64,000 bases of DNA from an uncultured Clostridia bacterium (GCA_934463165.1 CAKSJG010000006.1:1-64000); one strand, 5' to 3'. Shown: positions 8,330-17,447, counted from the stretch's first letter. Translations and numbers: made by a program. Notes: generated by a model from the letters alone, not told the origin.

Positions 8330-10039
8330 TTATTTATTAATTTCGATATACCGCTTAATCTTTCGTGTTGTGGTTTTTGCAAATTCTTCGTCACGAACAA
8401 TAACCTTGCGGATAAACTTCCAAACAGGATTTCTTTTGTTAACCTCGGCAACAACACTTTCCATAAGTTCGCGTACTCTGTCGTCCGATACATTATCGCC
8501 CAATCTTAATTTAATTGCATTCATATCGGGATATATCTGAACACGAATTTCCGCATCGCCGTTTTCGTCTTCTGCCGAATATACCATAGACTCAGCTACA
8601 TACTCACTGTTATTTATGAAAGTTTCAAGTTCTTCGGGATAAACATTTTTGCCGTTTTTGGCTATTATAATGTTCTTTTTGCGCCCTTCGATTATTATAA
8701 ATCCGTCTTTATCTATGCTGCCGAGATCACCTGTATAAAACCAACCGTCTTTTAAAACCGCATCGGTTTCTGCCTGATTCTTATAATATCCGAGCATTAC
8801 GTTATCGCCTTTGCAAATAATTTCGCCAACGCCGTCGGAATTTTCATTCCAAAGCTTAACTTTAAGGCAAGAAAGCGGAATACCTGCCGCATTATCTTTA
8901 TAATAATTATCACAGTTAAGAGCAACTATGGGCGAACACTCCGTTATGCCGTAGCCCTGAATAAAGCTGATGCCCATGTCACGAAAACCTTTTGAAACAT
9001 CGGGGTTTATTGCAGCCGCACCGCTTATAAAAAGCCGTATGCTTCCGCCGAGACTGTCTATTACCGTTTTAAATACGGTACGTCTTTTATCTATCCCTAT
9101 TTTTCTTAATGAATTGCTTATTTTCAGTCCCTTTCGAAGCTTTGCCTCCATTCCGTTTGATCTAGCGGTTGTCCATATGCGTTTATATACCATTTCAAAT
9201 ATCGCAGGAACGCCGAGCATCATTGTGACCTTGGCTTCTTTAAGATTTGCGGGAATATGCTTTAAACCGTCATTAAAGGCAACACAAGCCCCGAGATATA
9301 TCGGCGCCATCATTCCGCATGTGCATTCATATGTATGATGCGGAGGAAGAACCGACAGAAAAATATCATCGGGATAAACCTTTATCATTGAGCACATTGC
9401 CATAATATTTGAAACTATATTTCTGTGACACAGCACAACGCCTTTTGACATTGCAGTTGTACCGGATGTAAACAGAAGAATGTTCGGTGCTTCGGGATCA
9501 ATTTTAATATTTTCGTACGTTTGATCACCGGCCGATATATACTGATTACCTTTATCAATAAGATCATGAACTGTTGCAATATTCTGAAATACATCGGTTT
9601 TGTCCATACAAATCAATTGTTCACACTCGGGAGCAAGCGCTTTTATATCCTTTAACTTTGGTGCTGTTTTCGGAGAAAAGATTATTGCCGAAAGCTCCGA
9701 AATATTAATAAGGTTTATAATATCCTCCGATGAAAGCTCTCTGTCAAGCGGAACAACCGTCATATCTCCGCATGCAACTGCCATATATGAGGTTACCCAT
9801 TCATAGCGGTTTTCACCTATTATGCCGACTTTTTTGCCGCTGAGACCTAATTTTTCAAGAGCTGTGCCAAGTGCCCAGACATCCGACTTAAAATTATTGA
9901 ATGACACTCCCTCATACGGATCCGTTCTTTTGCATTTTCGCAAATATGCATTTCTCTCGCCGTAAAGACGTACACTTCTTTTGAGCATATCCTTTAAATC
10001 GGTTATCTTATCAACATGGTAAAGCTTTGGTTTTTTCAT
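8330..10039 (-). CDS. AMP-forming long-chain acyl-CoA synthetase
   Basis: A 569-residue member of the ANL superfamily. The P-loop LLFTSGTTAMSKG (near residue 190), GYGITECSPIV (near 350), YTGDLGSIDKDG (near 433) and the final lysine region KTTTRKIKRY are in the usual order, so adenylation and thioesterification steps should both work. It activates a carboxylic acid with ATP and CoA; chain length cannot be read from sequence, but similarity is greatest to FadD-type fatty acid enzymes. The start at 10039 is preferred to 10048 since AAGGA ends immediately before the upstream ATG and lies nine bases before the chosen one. It stands alone between two related hairpins. Confidence 0.85.
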   Translation of the reverse strand: MKKPKLYHVDKITDLKDMLKRSVRLYGERNAYLRKCKRTDPYEGVSFNNFKSDVWALGTALEKLGLSGKKVGIIGENRYEWVTSYMAVACGDMTVVPLDRELSSEDIINLINISELSAIIFSPKTAPKLKDIKALAPECEQLICMDKTDVFQNIATVHDLIDKGNQYISAGDQTYENIKIDPEAPNILLFTSGTTAMSKGVVLCHRNIVSNIMAMCSMIKVYPDDIFLSVLPPHHTYECTCGMMAPIYLGACVAFNDGLKHIPANLKEAKVTMMLGVPAIFEMVYKRIWTTARSNGMEAKLRKGLKISNSLRKIGIDKRRTVFKTVIDSLGGSIRLFISGAAAINPDVSKGFRDMGISFIQGYGITECSPIVALNCDNYYKDNAAGIPLSCLKVKLWNENSDGVGEIICKGDNVMLGYYKNQAETDAVLKDGWFYTGDLGSIDKDGFIIIEGRKKNIIIAKNGKNVYPEELETFINNSEYVAESMVYSAEDENGDAEIRVQIYPDMNAIKLRLGDNVSDDRVRELMESVVAEVNKRNPVWKFIRKVIVRDEEFAKTTTRKIKRYIEINK

Positions 10040-10060
10040 TTTCACCATTCCTTAAAATTA

Positions 10061-10094
10061 TGAACCACGCCGTAAATTGCTTTCGGGTGGTTCA
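10061..10094 (-). terminator. Hairpin between leuS and the acyl-CoA synthetase gene
   Basis: TGAACCAC (10061-10068) and GTGGTTCA (10087-10094) are a perfect 8-bp inverted repeat, downstream of leuS and 22 bases before the next start in the leftward direction. The tail TAATTTTAAGG is only a weak T-run, so it may be an attenuator or a binding site as well as a terminator. Confidence 0.45.
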
Positions 10095-10116
10095 ATTTAT
10101 TTTTACTTCAACAAAC

Positions 10117-12576
10117 TTATTTTACAACTATATTTACAAGCTTACCTTTTACGATTATTATTTTTACAATCTGTTTTCCGTTTGTGAATTCTGAAATTTT
10201 TTCATTGGCAAGAACGGTTTCCTTTATTTCATCATCGGTTAATCCCGAAGAAATAAGCATTTTATCTTTAACCTTGCCGTTAACCTGTATTACGATTTCA
10301 ATTTCATCTTTTACAAGCGCGGACTCGTCAAATTCCGGCCATTTTTGACTGTGTACACTTCCCAAGCCACCGATCATCTGCCAGAGTTCTTCAGTGATAT
10401 GCGGAACAAACGGAGCAAGCATTATAATCATCTTTGTGCATACCTCCGATACAAGAGCATCATTTGTGCCGGTATATGCATAAAGAGCGTTTACAAGCTC
10501 CATAACAGAGCTGATTGCCGTGTTGAAATTGAATCTGATGCCTATATCATCAGTTATCTTTTTAATCGAATAATTAAGAGTATATCTCAAATTTTTATCA
10601 CTGAATGTGAGCGCCGAAACATCGTATTTTGCATCAAGGCTGATTTTATCTTTGTTATCGTCTATGAATCTGAATACTCTGTTAAGGAATCTGTATGAGC
10701 CTTCAACGGCCTTATCACTCCATTCAAGATCTCTCTCGGGCGGAGCTGCAAAAAGGATAAACAGTCTTGCGGTATCGGCACCGTATTTATCTATAATCTC
10801 CTCGGGGCTTACAACATTTCCGAGAGACTTACTCATTTTTGTACCGTCTTTTAACACCATACCCTGTGTGAGAAGATTTTCAAACGGCTCATCGCATGAA
10901 ACATATCCGAGGTCATGAAGAGCTTTTGTTAAAAATCTCGCATAAAGCAGATGCAGTATAGCATGTTCAACACCGCCTATATACTGATCAACATTCATCC
11001 AATAGTCGGTTTTGGCTTTATCAAACGGACGCTTATCGTTATGAGGGTCACAGTATCTGAGATAGTACCAAGACGAACATACAAATGTATCCATAGTGTC
11101 CATATCACGCGTACCCATTTTTCCGCATTTCGGGCACAGAGCATGACGGAATGATTTACTCGTTGTAAGCGGAGATTCACCCTGACCCGAAAACTCAACA
11201 TCCTCGGGAAGAAGAACCGGAAGATCCTTTTCATCTACGGGAACGGTTCCGCAGTCTTCACAATATATGACAGGAATCGGAGCGCCCCAATATCTCTGAC
11301 GCGAAATAAGCCAGTCACGAAGTCTGAAGTTGACTTTCTTGCGTCCTATTCCGTTTTTGTCCATGTATTCTATTATTTTCGGAAGAGCTTCTTTATTGTT
11401 CATTCCGTTAAACTCGCCCGAATTGATAAGTGTTCCCTCCGCAGCAAATGCCTCTTTAAGAGAAGCGGAATCTATGTCACTTCCGTCGGGAGATATAACA
11501 ACATTAATCGGAAGATCATATTTTTTTGCAAAATCAAAGTCTCTTTGGTCATGAGCCGGAACAGCCATTACAATACCTGTTCCGTAATCCATAAGAACAT
11601 AATTGGCAAGATAAAGCGGAACCTTTTTGCCGGTTATAGGGTTAATTACATATCTTCCGGTGAAAACACCCTCTTTTTCCGTATCTGTCGAGGCTCTGTC
11701 TATTTCTTTAACAAATTGCATTTTATTGATAAAGTCTCTGCACTCCTTTTCTGTCTCACTTCCGGAAATAATTTCCTCGGTAAGCGGACTTTCGGGAGCC
11801 ATAACCATAAATGTAACACCGTAAATTGTATCAGGGCGTGTTGTATAAACCGTGAGAACTTCATCGGATCCGTCAAGTTTGAAATCAACCTGGGCACCGT
11901 TGCTCTTTCCTATCCAGTTTGACTGCATGGTTTTAACTTTATCAGGCCAGCCTTTAAGCCTGTCAATATCCTTAAGGAGTCTGTCGGCATAGTCCGTAAT
12001 TTTGAAAAACCACTGTTCAAGATCTTTTTTGCCGACATCGGATTTGCATCTTTCACACTTGCCGTTAACAACCTGCTCGTTTGCAAGAACGGTTTTACAT
12101 GACGGACACCAGTTTACAAATGATTTTTTCTTGTATGCCAGTCCGTTTTTATATAACTGTAAAAACATCCACTGTGTCCATTTATAATAATCAGGCTTGC
12201 ATGTTGCAACTTCTCTGTCCCAATCATAGCTAATACCCATGCTTTTAAGCTGATGACGCATGTTATCCATATTGGAAAACGTCCAATCTTTGGGATTTGC
12301 ACCATGCTTTATGGCTGCATTTTCGGCAGGTAGACCGAAAGAATCCCAACCCATCGGATGAAGTACATTATAGCCGTTCATTTTTTTAAAACGCGATACA
12401 ACATCACCTATGGAATAGTTTCTGACATGACCCATGTGAAGGTTACCGGACGGATAAGGGAACATTTCAAGCGCATAATATTTCGGCTTATCCGTACTCT
12501 CGTCAACCTTAAATGCATGCTCATCTTCCCATTTTTTCTGCCATTTTTTTTCTATATCAGCAAAATTGTAATTCAT
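10117..12576 (-). CDS. leuS: Leucyl-tRNA synthetase
   Basis: An 819-residue class I aminoacyl-tRNA synthetase charging tRNA-Leu. The HIGH-type motif is HMGH near residue 47, the zinc-knuckle region CPSC...CERC lies near 155-178, the CP1 editing domain includes TTRPDTIYGVTF near 245, and KMSKS lies near residue 577 (GTKMSKSLGN). The C-terminal domain ends in KIIIVKGKLVNIVVK. The length is normal for bacterial LeuRS. AAGGAGAG precedes the ATG. It is the downstream end of the leftward operon yhbY-nadD-yqeK-LCP-rsfS-leuS. Confidence 0.97.
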   Translation of the reverse strand: MNYNFADIEKKWQKKWEDEHAFKVDESTDKPKYYALEMFPYPSGNLHMGHVRNYSIGDVVSRFKKMNGYNVLHPMGWDSFGLPAENAAIKHGANPKDWTFSNMDNMRHQLKSMGISYDWDREVATCKPDYYKWTQWMFLQLYKNGLAYKKKSFVNWCPSCKTVLANEQVVNGKCERCKSDVGKKDLEQWFFKITDYADRLLKDIDRLKGWPDKVKTMQSNWIGKSNGAQVDFKLDGSDEVLTVYTTRPDTIYGVTFMVMAPESPLTEEIISGSETEKECRDFINKMQFVKEIDRASTDTEKEGVFTGRYVINPITGKKVPLYLANYVLMDYGTGIVMAVPAHDQRDFDFAKKYDLPINVVISPDGSDIDSASLKEAFAAEGTLINSGEFNGMNNKEALPKIIEYMDKNGIGRKKVNFRLRDWLISRQRYWGAPIPVIYCEDCGTVPVDEKDLPVLLPEDVEFSGQGESPLTTSKSFRHALCPKCGKMGTRDMDTMDTFVCSSWYYLRYCDPHNDKRPFDKAKTDYWMNVDQYIGGVEHAILHLLYARFLTKALHDLGYVSCDEPFENLLTQGMVLKDGTKMSKSLGNVVSPEEIIDKYGADTARLFILFAAPPERDLEWSDKAVEGSYRFLNRVFRFIDDNKDKISLDAKYDVSALTFSDKNLRYTLNYSIKKITDDIGIRFNFNTAISSVMELVNALYAYTGTNDALVSEVCTKMIIMLAPFVPHITEELWQMIGGLGSVHSQKWPEFDESALVKDEIEIVIQVNGKVKDKMLISSGLTDDEIKETVLANEKISEFTNGKQIVKIIIVKGKLVNIVVK

Positions 12577-12599
12577 TGCAAAACACTCTCCTTATATAA

Positions 12600-12959
12600 T
12601 CAGTCTTCCGAAATCAAGTTTGAAATATCCACTTCCGAAGCATCCGCCCATAGATTTTCTATTGAATAAAAATCTCTTGATTCTTTATTAAAAATATGAA
12701 CAATAACATCGGAATAATCAAGAAGTATCCAAAAGTCATTGTTTACTCCCTCTCTGCCACGCGGATTAATATTCAATTCCGAAAGCTTTTCGTCTATTTC
12801 GTCAGCAACGGCTCTCATATGAATACCCGAATTCCCGCTGCAAATCACAAAATAATCTGCCATTGTTGTCAGAGCGGAAATATCTAAAACCTTGATATCG
12901 GATGCTTTTTTTTCATCCATAAGTTTAACAATATTTTGCATTATTTCTTTTGATTCCAT
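12600..12959 (-). CDS. rsfS: Ribosomal silencing factor RsfS
   Basis: A 119-residue protein of the RsfS/YbeB/Iojap family, which binds ribosomal protein uL14 and blocks subunit joining when nutrients are short. Family marks are KASDIKVLDIS, MADYFVICSG, NPRGREGVNNDFWILLDYSDVIVHIF and FYSIENLWADA. Its ribosome site AAAGGAC is inside the end of the upstream LCP gene, one base away. The neighbours nadD, yqeK and leuS are the usual company of this gene in Firmicutes. Confidence 0.95.
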   Translation of the reverse strand: MESKEIMQNIVKLMDEKKASDIKVLDISALTTMADYFVICSGNSGIHMRAVADEIDEKLSELNINPRGREGVNNDFWILLDYSDVIVHIFNKESRDFYSIENLWADASEVDISNLISED

Positions 12960-12960
12960 T

Positions 12961-14232
12961 TTATTTATAGTCCTTTCCGATAATTACAACAACATCAGCA
13001 TCATTGGAATAAATCGTATTTAAATAGTAATTTTGTCTGCCCAAAGTTTCGGCAACTCTTACTGAAAATTGCGTTGCATCACTGCTTATACAGTATGTTT
13101 TGTCCGACACGGTTGTTTTTGCGTATACAGAGCCTCCGACGGTATAACCGGCGCTTTCAAGCTTCGTTTTAACTTCACTCAGCTTCTGGCCGTCCGTTCC
13201 GCTGTAGTCAAGTATATATACACTTATATCACTTTCGGGCGTATTAACCGTAGGAGCTTCCGAAATGCTGTGTTCAACCGATGAGCCGATTGCTTCGTCA
13301 CGCGTTTTAACTTCGCTTAAGTCCGCTTCGGATATATCAGGTGTGAAATAATCGCGGATAAGCTGCGCATTGCCCTCGTCATCTGCCATAACATATGAAA
13401 TGTTATTCATGTATTTCGGTTCACATTTTATCATCATGACATTAACATTATCCATATTTATGCTCAAAATATACGGTGCATACTTAAACATTTCGGATAT
13501 CGTAAAATCCGTATCAACCATTTTGCTCAGAGAAGTAATAAGCTTTTGATTATCGGCATCTTTATTTCCTATATTACGCTCTATAATTTGCTTCATAGCT
13601 GATTTTATAAAATCCTGCTGAGCCTGGACACGACCGATGTCGCCGTTTGCATATCCGTATCTGAAACGTACATATTGCTCTGCCTTATCACCGTCAAGCA
13701 GCTGATATCCTTTTTTCAAATGAATGTAAAGATCCTGAATCGGATCCTCGTAGTCCATATCCATAGGAACATCATAATACACACCGCCGACAGCGTCTAT
13801 AACATCTCTGAATCCAGAGGTTGTCACAACAACATAATTGTCAATGTCAATATCTACCAATGTCTGAATTTCTTTTATGGTATTTTTCGGTCCGCCGGCT
13901 CCGTATGCCGAATTGATTTTTTTATCGCTTCTTTTGTTTTTAATGTAAGTATCACGCGGAATCTGCAATATATTAACCGAATTATTAACCAGATTAAGCT
14001 GTGCTATCATTATAACGTCGCTTCGTGTTTCATCAGCATCAAGACCCATAAGAAGAACATTCAGATAAGATTTTTCCGTTTCACCGGTAAATTCAATGCC
14101 TAAAAATGACTTATACCCCATTAAATTTGTAAGCTCCGGTATTATGGGAGCAAAAACAACAACAATGGAAGTAAAAACAGCAATAAACCATGCCGTAATT
14201 TTCAGATAATATCTCATAAAGACTGATTTCAT
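12961..14232 (-). CDS. LytR-CpsA-Psr (LCP) family cell wall ligase
   Basis: A 423-residue membrane-anchored protein with a single N-terminal helix (ITAWFIAVFTSIVVVFAPII) and an extracellular LCP domain. Conserved elements seen are LLMGLDADETRSDVI, QIPRDTYI, INSAYGAGGP, VDAVGGVYYDVP, and AEQYVRFRYGYANGDIGRVQAQQDFI. LCP enzymes transfer undecaprenyl-linked glycopolymers to peptidoglycan. The C-terminal 90 residues (SVYILDYSGTDG onward) resemble the LytR_C domain. The ATG at 14232 has AAGG eight bases before it; a GTG at 14241 would overlap the yqeK stop and is less likely. Confidence 0.88.
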   Translation of the reverse strand: MKSVFMRYYLKITAWFIAVFTSIVVVFAPIIPELTNLMGYKSFLGIEFTGETEKSYLNVLLMGLDADETRSDVIMIAQLNLVNNSVNILQIPRDTYIKNKRSDKKINSAYGAGGPKNTIKEIQTLVDIDIDNYVVVTTSGFRDVIDAVGGVYYDVPMDMDYEDPIQDLYIHLKKGYQLLDGDKAEQYVRFRYGYANGDIGRVQAQQDFIKSAMKQIIERNIGNKDADNQKLITSLSKMVDTDFTISEMFKYAPYILSINMDNVNVMMIKCEPKYMNNISYVMADDEGNAQLIRDYFTPDISEADLSEVKTRDEAIGSSVEHSISEAPTVNTPESDISVYILDYSGTDGQKLSEVKTKLESAGYTVGGSVYAKTTVSDKTYCISSDATQFSVRVAETLGRQNYYLNTIYSNDADVVVIIGKDYK

Positions 14233-14237
14233 ATTAA

Positions 14238-14804
14238 TCACCTTATTTTCTTCAAGTAGAAATTCCTTGTATCTACAGTATTTGTATGTAACAGTCCGCC
14301 TTTGTTAATAACGGATTTTATCGTCGAATCGATTTGAAGTATAAGAGCGCGGTCGATATCTTCAAAAGCCATTTCGCGTATGCGATCCACACCGTCATAA
14401 TGTCTGTTTGGTTCTATTCCGTCGGCTATGTAAATAATCTCTGTCATTAACTTCATATCGGGTTTGCCAACGGTATGATAATATATTGCATCATAAATAT
14501 CATCATCTCTTATACCGTAAATATCACGCGCTATTTCCGCTCCCAAAAAGCCGTGTATAAGCCCTGTTGCGGTTTTTGTGACATCATCAAGATAAACATT
14601 GTATTTATTGCAAAGCTCCAATGTTTCGGAAATAGAGTAATTCTTAGCGCAGTCATGCAGCAGTGCCGCAATTGCTGTTTTTTCGGTATCGGCACCCCAC
14701 TTACATGCCATTTTAACCGCGGTATCCATAACTCCGATTGAGTGAACATACCGCTTTTCGGTCAATGAGGATTTTAATTTGCTTTTCATTTCTTCAATAG
14801 TCAT
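14238..14804 (-). CDS. yqeK: YqeK-type HD hydrolase (diadenosine tetraphosphatase, symmetrical)
   Basis: A 188-residue HD-domain phosphohydrolase. Metal ligands are visible in RYVHSIGVMD (first His), AALLHDCAKN (HD), IHGFLGAEIA and YHTVGKPDM, then IYIADGIEPNR, the pattern of YqeK proteins that cleave Ap4A into two ADP. The start at 14804 has TGAGG six bases before it. The longer start at 14831 would overlap nadD and lacks a ribosome site. It follows nadD as in most Firmicutes. Confidence 0.9.
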   Translation of the reverse strand: MTIEEMKSKLKSSLTEKRYVHSIGVMDTAVKMACKWGADTEKTAIAALLHDCAKNYSISETLELCNKYNVYLDDVTKTATGLIHGFLGAEIARDIYGIRDDDIYDAIYYHTVGKPDMKLMTEIIYIADGIEPNRHYDGVDRIREMAFEDIDRALILQIDSTIKSVINKGGLLHTNTVDTRNFYLKKIR

Positions 14805-14811
14805 TTTTGCC

Positions 14812-15414
14812 TCAACTTTCGTATAAACCATGTGCTTTTATATATTCATAAACTTCCTTCGGAATATATCTGCTGCAGTCATCTTTATTTTTAATCATAT
14901 TTCGTAAGGTTGTGGAATCCGTATCGTAAGGCTGCATACTTAAGACGGTTATATCGGCACCGAGACTGATGAGCCTCATTGCCTCCGAGTCAATGTCGCT
15001 GCCCTCTTTGCAATTTCTGTCGGCAACTATAAAGCTGCATTCTTTTATTAGAGTTTCGTACTTATACCAAGTGTCGATCGTATACAGAGAATCCGCTCCT
15101 ATTATGAAATATATCGGACAGTCATACTTATGTTTCATATAATGCATGGTCTCTATTGTATATGACGGTTTGCTCTTTTTTATTTCATAATCGGTAATTT
15201 CAAATTCACTTACCTTTTCAACGGCAAGAGAAACCATATTGTATCTGTCATATGCATCGGTTATGTTTGCGTTATCTTTATGCGGAGGATTGCCGTTTGG
15301 CATAAAGATAACTTTTGATAAAGAACACTCGGACAGTGCCGCATGCGCAACCTCAATATGACCGTTATGCAACGGATCAAAAGTACCTCCGAAAATTCCG
15401 ATTTTATTTTTCAA
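14812..15414 (-). CDS. nadD: Nicotinate-nucleotide adenylyltransferase
   Basis: A 200-residue nucleotidyltransferase that adenylates nicotinate mononucleotide in NAD synthesis. The N-terminal GIFGGTFDPLHNGH carries the (T/H)xGH motif, FMPNGNPPHKD follows, and the C-terminal SSTxxR element appears as STTLRNMI. The start is a TTG, overlapping the yhbY stop by eleven bases, which suggests coupled translation. Length and motif order are normal. Confidence 0.95.
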   Translation of the reverse strand: MKNKIGIFGGTFDPLHNGHIEVAHAALSECSLSKVIFMPNGNPPHKDNANITDAYDRYNMVSLAVEKVSEFEITDYEIKKSKPSYTIETMHYMKHKYDCPIYFIIGADSLYTIDTWYKYETLIKECSFIVADRNCKEGSDIDSEAMRLISLGADITVLSMQPYDTDSTTLRNMIKNKDDCSRYIPKEVYEYIKAHGLYES

Positions 15415-15715
15415 TCACTCTGCCCCTTTTAACATCAATAGTTTTATATTTTTTGGATTCTTTATACAAAACAAATTTTCTGCCTATTGACTGAACCGGC
15501 TCCGCATGCAACCGCTCCGCCACTTCGTCACACGTTGATCTCGTGTCTAAAAGTGAGTTTTCCAAAACGGTGATCTTAACAAGCTCATGCCTTTCAAGCG
15601 CATCGTCTATCTGTTTTAGCTGATTATCGTTTACTCCACCCTTGCCTATCTGAAAATACGGATCTATTTTATTGGCAAGTCCGCGCAAAAAAGCTCTTTG
15701 CTTTCCCGTAAGCAT
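15404..15715 (-). CDS. yhbY: CRM-domain RNA-binding protein YhbY
   Basis: A 103-residue protein with a single CRM domain that binds 23S rRNA precursors during large-subunit assembly. It shows LTGKQRAFLRGLANKIDP, the IGKGGVNDN loop (GxxG) and the C-terminal IGRKFVLYKESKK. AGGAGTG lies before the ATG. It is the first gene of the leftward operon to leuS. The GTPase gene obgE often found upstream is not here. Confidence 0.93.
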   Translation of the reverse strand: MLTGKQRAFLRGLANKIDPYFQIGKGGVNDNQLKQIDDALERHELVKITVLENSLLDTRSTCDEVAERLHAEPVQSIGRKFVLYKESKKYKTIDVKRGRVIEK

Positions 15716-15880
15716 TAATTCACACTCCTAATTAACATACTTATTACAACCATAATATTATACAAAAAAAAACGATAAATGTCAATATTTACGGTACGCA
15801 TTTTAATATAATTAATTCACATTTTACGTCTGTACCATACAAATATGCCAAATATCGTTATATTTTGTAACTATTTACTT

Positions 15881-16516
15881 TTATAAAAGTTCATATTTTA
15901 TTGCAACGGTTCTTGCTTCACTGCGTCTGTTTACCCCGAGTTTCTGAAGTATATGGCTCACATGACTCTTAACGGTTGCCAAGCTTATTCCGAGTATTTC
16001 TCCGATTTCGGAATTGCTTTTATCCGCACAAAGAAGTCTGAGAACTTGCTGCTCCGATTTTGTAAGTTCCGTACCGAAAGTATCAAAGGGAACAAGCTCA
16101 AGCAAAAATCTTCTTATCGGAAGATCAAAACGCTTGAATATCATTTCATCAAAATAATGATACAATTCATTGAGAGTTTCGCCAATAAGCTTGCTGTCAT
16201 AGTGTCTGCCATTGCTCATTAAACGTGCAATAACCGATATTGCCAGCGGATAACCCAAGGAATCGTGCATAATTGCCGAAAGCTCATTTTCGGGAACCGA
16301 TACACCGAAAGCATCAAAAATCTCGACAGCCGATTTTTTATCCAAAAACGGATCGTCAACACTGACAGTAATCATAAGCCCCGTAAGGAAAAAAGTTGTA
16401 AGCCATCCGGGCATCATTCCCCTCGTCATAAAAACAAATTTCTTTTTGGGGTTATCAAGAATAATTTAGCAAATTCTGTGCTGTTCTGCAGTATCTGTAA
16501 CATTATTAACCTCTTC
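15881..16516 (-). pseudogene. Remnant of a MalT/LAL-type LuxR transcription regulator
   Basis: The intact frame from an ATG at 16429 gives 182 residues. Residues 1-110 look like the middle of a large MalT-type ATPase regulator (FVFMTRG upstream, then DSLGYPLAISVIARLM). Residues 115-182 are a clean LuxR helix-turn-helix (LTKSEQQVLRLL, SNSEIGEILGISLATVKSHV, LQKLGV). Full-length relatives have 800-900 residues, with a P-loop and a long TPR region between these parts; both are missing. Upstream in the same frame a TAA at 16466-16468 separates further plausible coding sequence up to about 16516. The gene therefore seems to have lost its front, its middle and one codon. An expressed stand-alone HTH protein remains possible. 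Confidence 0.6.
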
Positions 16517-16521
16517 GGAGA

Positions 16522-16553
16522 CAAAAAAATCCCACCGATAAATCGACAGGATT
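16522..16553 (-). terminator. Terminator of tRNA-Ser
   Basis: In the leftward direction AATCC pairs with GGATT around a partly paired GTCGAT/ATCGG core, followed by seven T. It begins 14 bases past the end of tRNA-Ser. Confidence 0.65.
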
Positions 16554-16566
16554 TCTGATTCATGCA

Positions 16567-16656
16567 AGGAGAGGAAGGGATTCGAACCCTCGAAACGGTA
16601 ATAGCCGTTTACAGCATTTCCAATGCTGCGCCTTCAACCAGCTCAGCCACCTCTCC
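16567..16656 (-). tRNA. tRNA-Ser (GGA)
   Basis: A cloverleaf with acceptor stem GGAGAGG/CCTCTCC, D arm GCTGAGCTGGTTGAAGGC, anticodon arm AGCAT-TGGAAAT-GCT (anticodon GGA, reading UCC/UCU), a long variable arm AAACGGCTATTACCGTTT typical of serine tRNAs, and T arm GAGGGTTCGAATCCCTT. CCA is not encoded. Confidence 0.95.
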
Positions 16657-16669
16657 GAACGACTTAACA

Positions 16670-16698
16670 ATTATATCAGTTAATTTCAAAATTGTCAA
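16670..16698 (-). promoter_or_regulatory. Sigma-A promoter of tRNA-Ser
   Basis: In the leftward direction TTGACA (16698-16693), a 17-base spacer and TATAAT (16675-16670), ending 14 bases before the tRNA. Both boxes are perfect consensus. Confidence 0.85.
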
Positions 16699-16777
16699 GT
16701 GCTTTTTGAAAATTTTATTCTTTTTACTCAAAAAAATACATACACTGTAAAATAACACAAGTAAAACATCATTATGC

Positions 16778-16834
16778 ATGATTGGGTGTTCAAAGATATA
16801 ACCAAAATCAATCGGTCTTTAAACACCCAATCAT
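16778..16834. repeat. 19-bp inverted repeat downstream of the SGNH hydrolase gene
   Basis: ATGATTGGGTGTTCAAAGA (16778-16796) is repeated inverted at 16816-16834 with one mismatch and a 19-base loop. It lies 14 bases after the stop of the leftward SGNH gene. There is no T-run on the far side, so it is an unusual terminator, if one, and could be a remnant of a small mobile repeat. Confidence 0.75.
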
Positions 16835-16847
16835 GAATGATCAATTT

Positions 16848-17447
16848 TTAAATCAAAGAAAATTCAGACAATCCGTCATATATGTAAGCTGCAAGATTAA
16901 TATATCCTGTTTTTCCGAAGTGAAGCCCGTCGTTAGGCTGCATTATATGTTCATTTTCGTCACAGAACAAATCATAACCGGCAACATCAATCAATTTAAC
17001 ATTATCAGACTTTGCTTTTTCTCTTACCCATTTCACAGCCTTTTTAACTCTCTCGGCATATCCGCAGTTGGAATATTCTGGATTTTCGGTAACATGCGGC
17101 GGCGTACATAAAACAATCTCCGCATCAGGACAATCACGACGGCATCTGTCAATTAAAGTTTCGAAATCGGCATTTTCTTTTGTATCACCGGCAGGATCAA
17201 GTCCGCCGTTTGTACCGAGCATGATAATTATTATGTCACATCCGTTTAAATCTACATTGCCTTCATCATAAAAATTAAGGTATGAACTTGATGTGTATCC
17301 GCACTTTCCAAAATTCATAACCTGTGCACCGCTAAACAAGTGAAGATAATAAGGATAATTCTCGGCATGGACATTTCCTATTCCGCTTTTACCGTATATA
17401 CCGTAATCACCCTCAGTAAGACTGTCACCCAGACAACATATTTTCAT
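16848..17447 (-). CDS. SGNH/GDSL-family hydrolase
   Basis: A 199-residue cytoplasmic esterase or lipase-like protein. Block I is CLGDSLTEG with the nucleophile serine at residue 8, block III is MLGTNGG, and block V is DGLHFG with the catalytic histidine. No signal peptide is seen. The start at 17447 is chosen because AAGGATGG lies eight bases before it, while the ATG at 17468 precedes that site. Such enzymes often remove acyl groups from carbohydrates, which would suit this glycan-oriented genome, but the substrate is unknown. Confidence 0.82.
   Translation of the reverse strand: MKICCLGDSLTEGDYGIYGKSGIGNVHAENYPYYLHLFSGAQVMNFGKCGYTSSSYLNFYDEGNVDLNGCDIIIIMLGTNGGLDPAGDTKENADFETLIDRCRRDCPDAEIVLCTPPHVTENPEYSNCGYAERVKKAVKWVREKAKSDNVKLIDVAGYDLFCDENEHIMQPNDGLHFGKTGYINLAAYIYDGLSEFSLI

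Noticed and set aside
8239..8493. 84-residue leftward frame at the end of the acyl-CoA synthetase gene
   Set aside because: It overlaps the conserved C-terminus of the synthetase in another frame and includes the terminator hairpin.
10995..11234. Arginine-rich 79-residue leftward frame within leuS
   Set aside because: Same-strand, shifted frame inside the conserved LeuRS core, with no own ribosome site.
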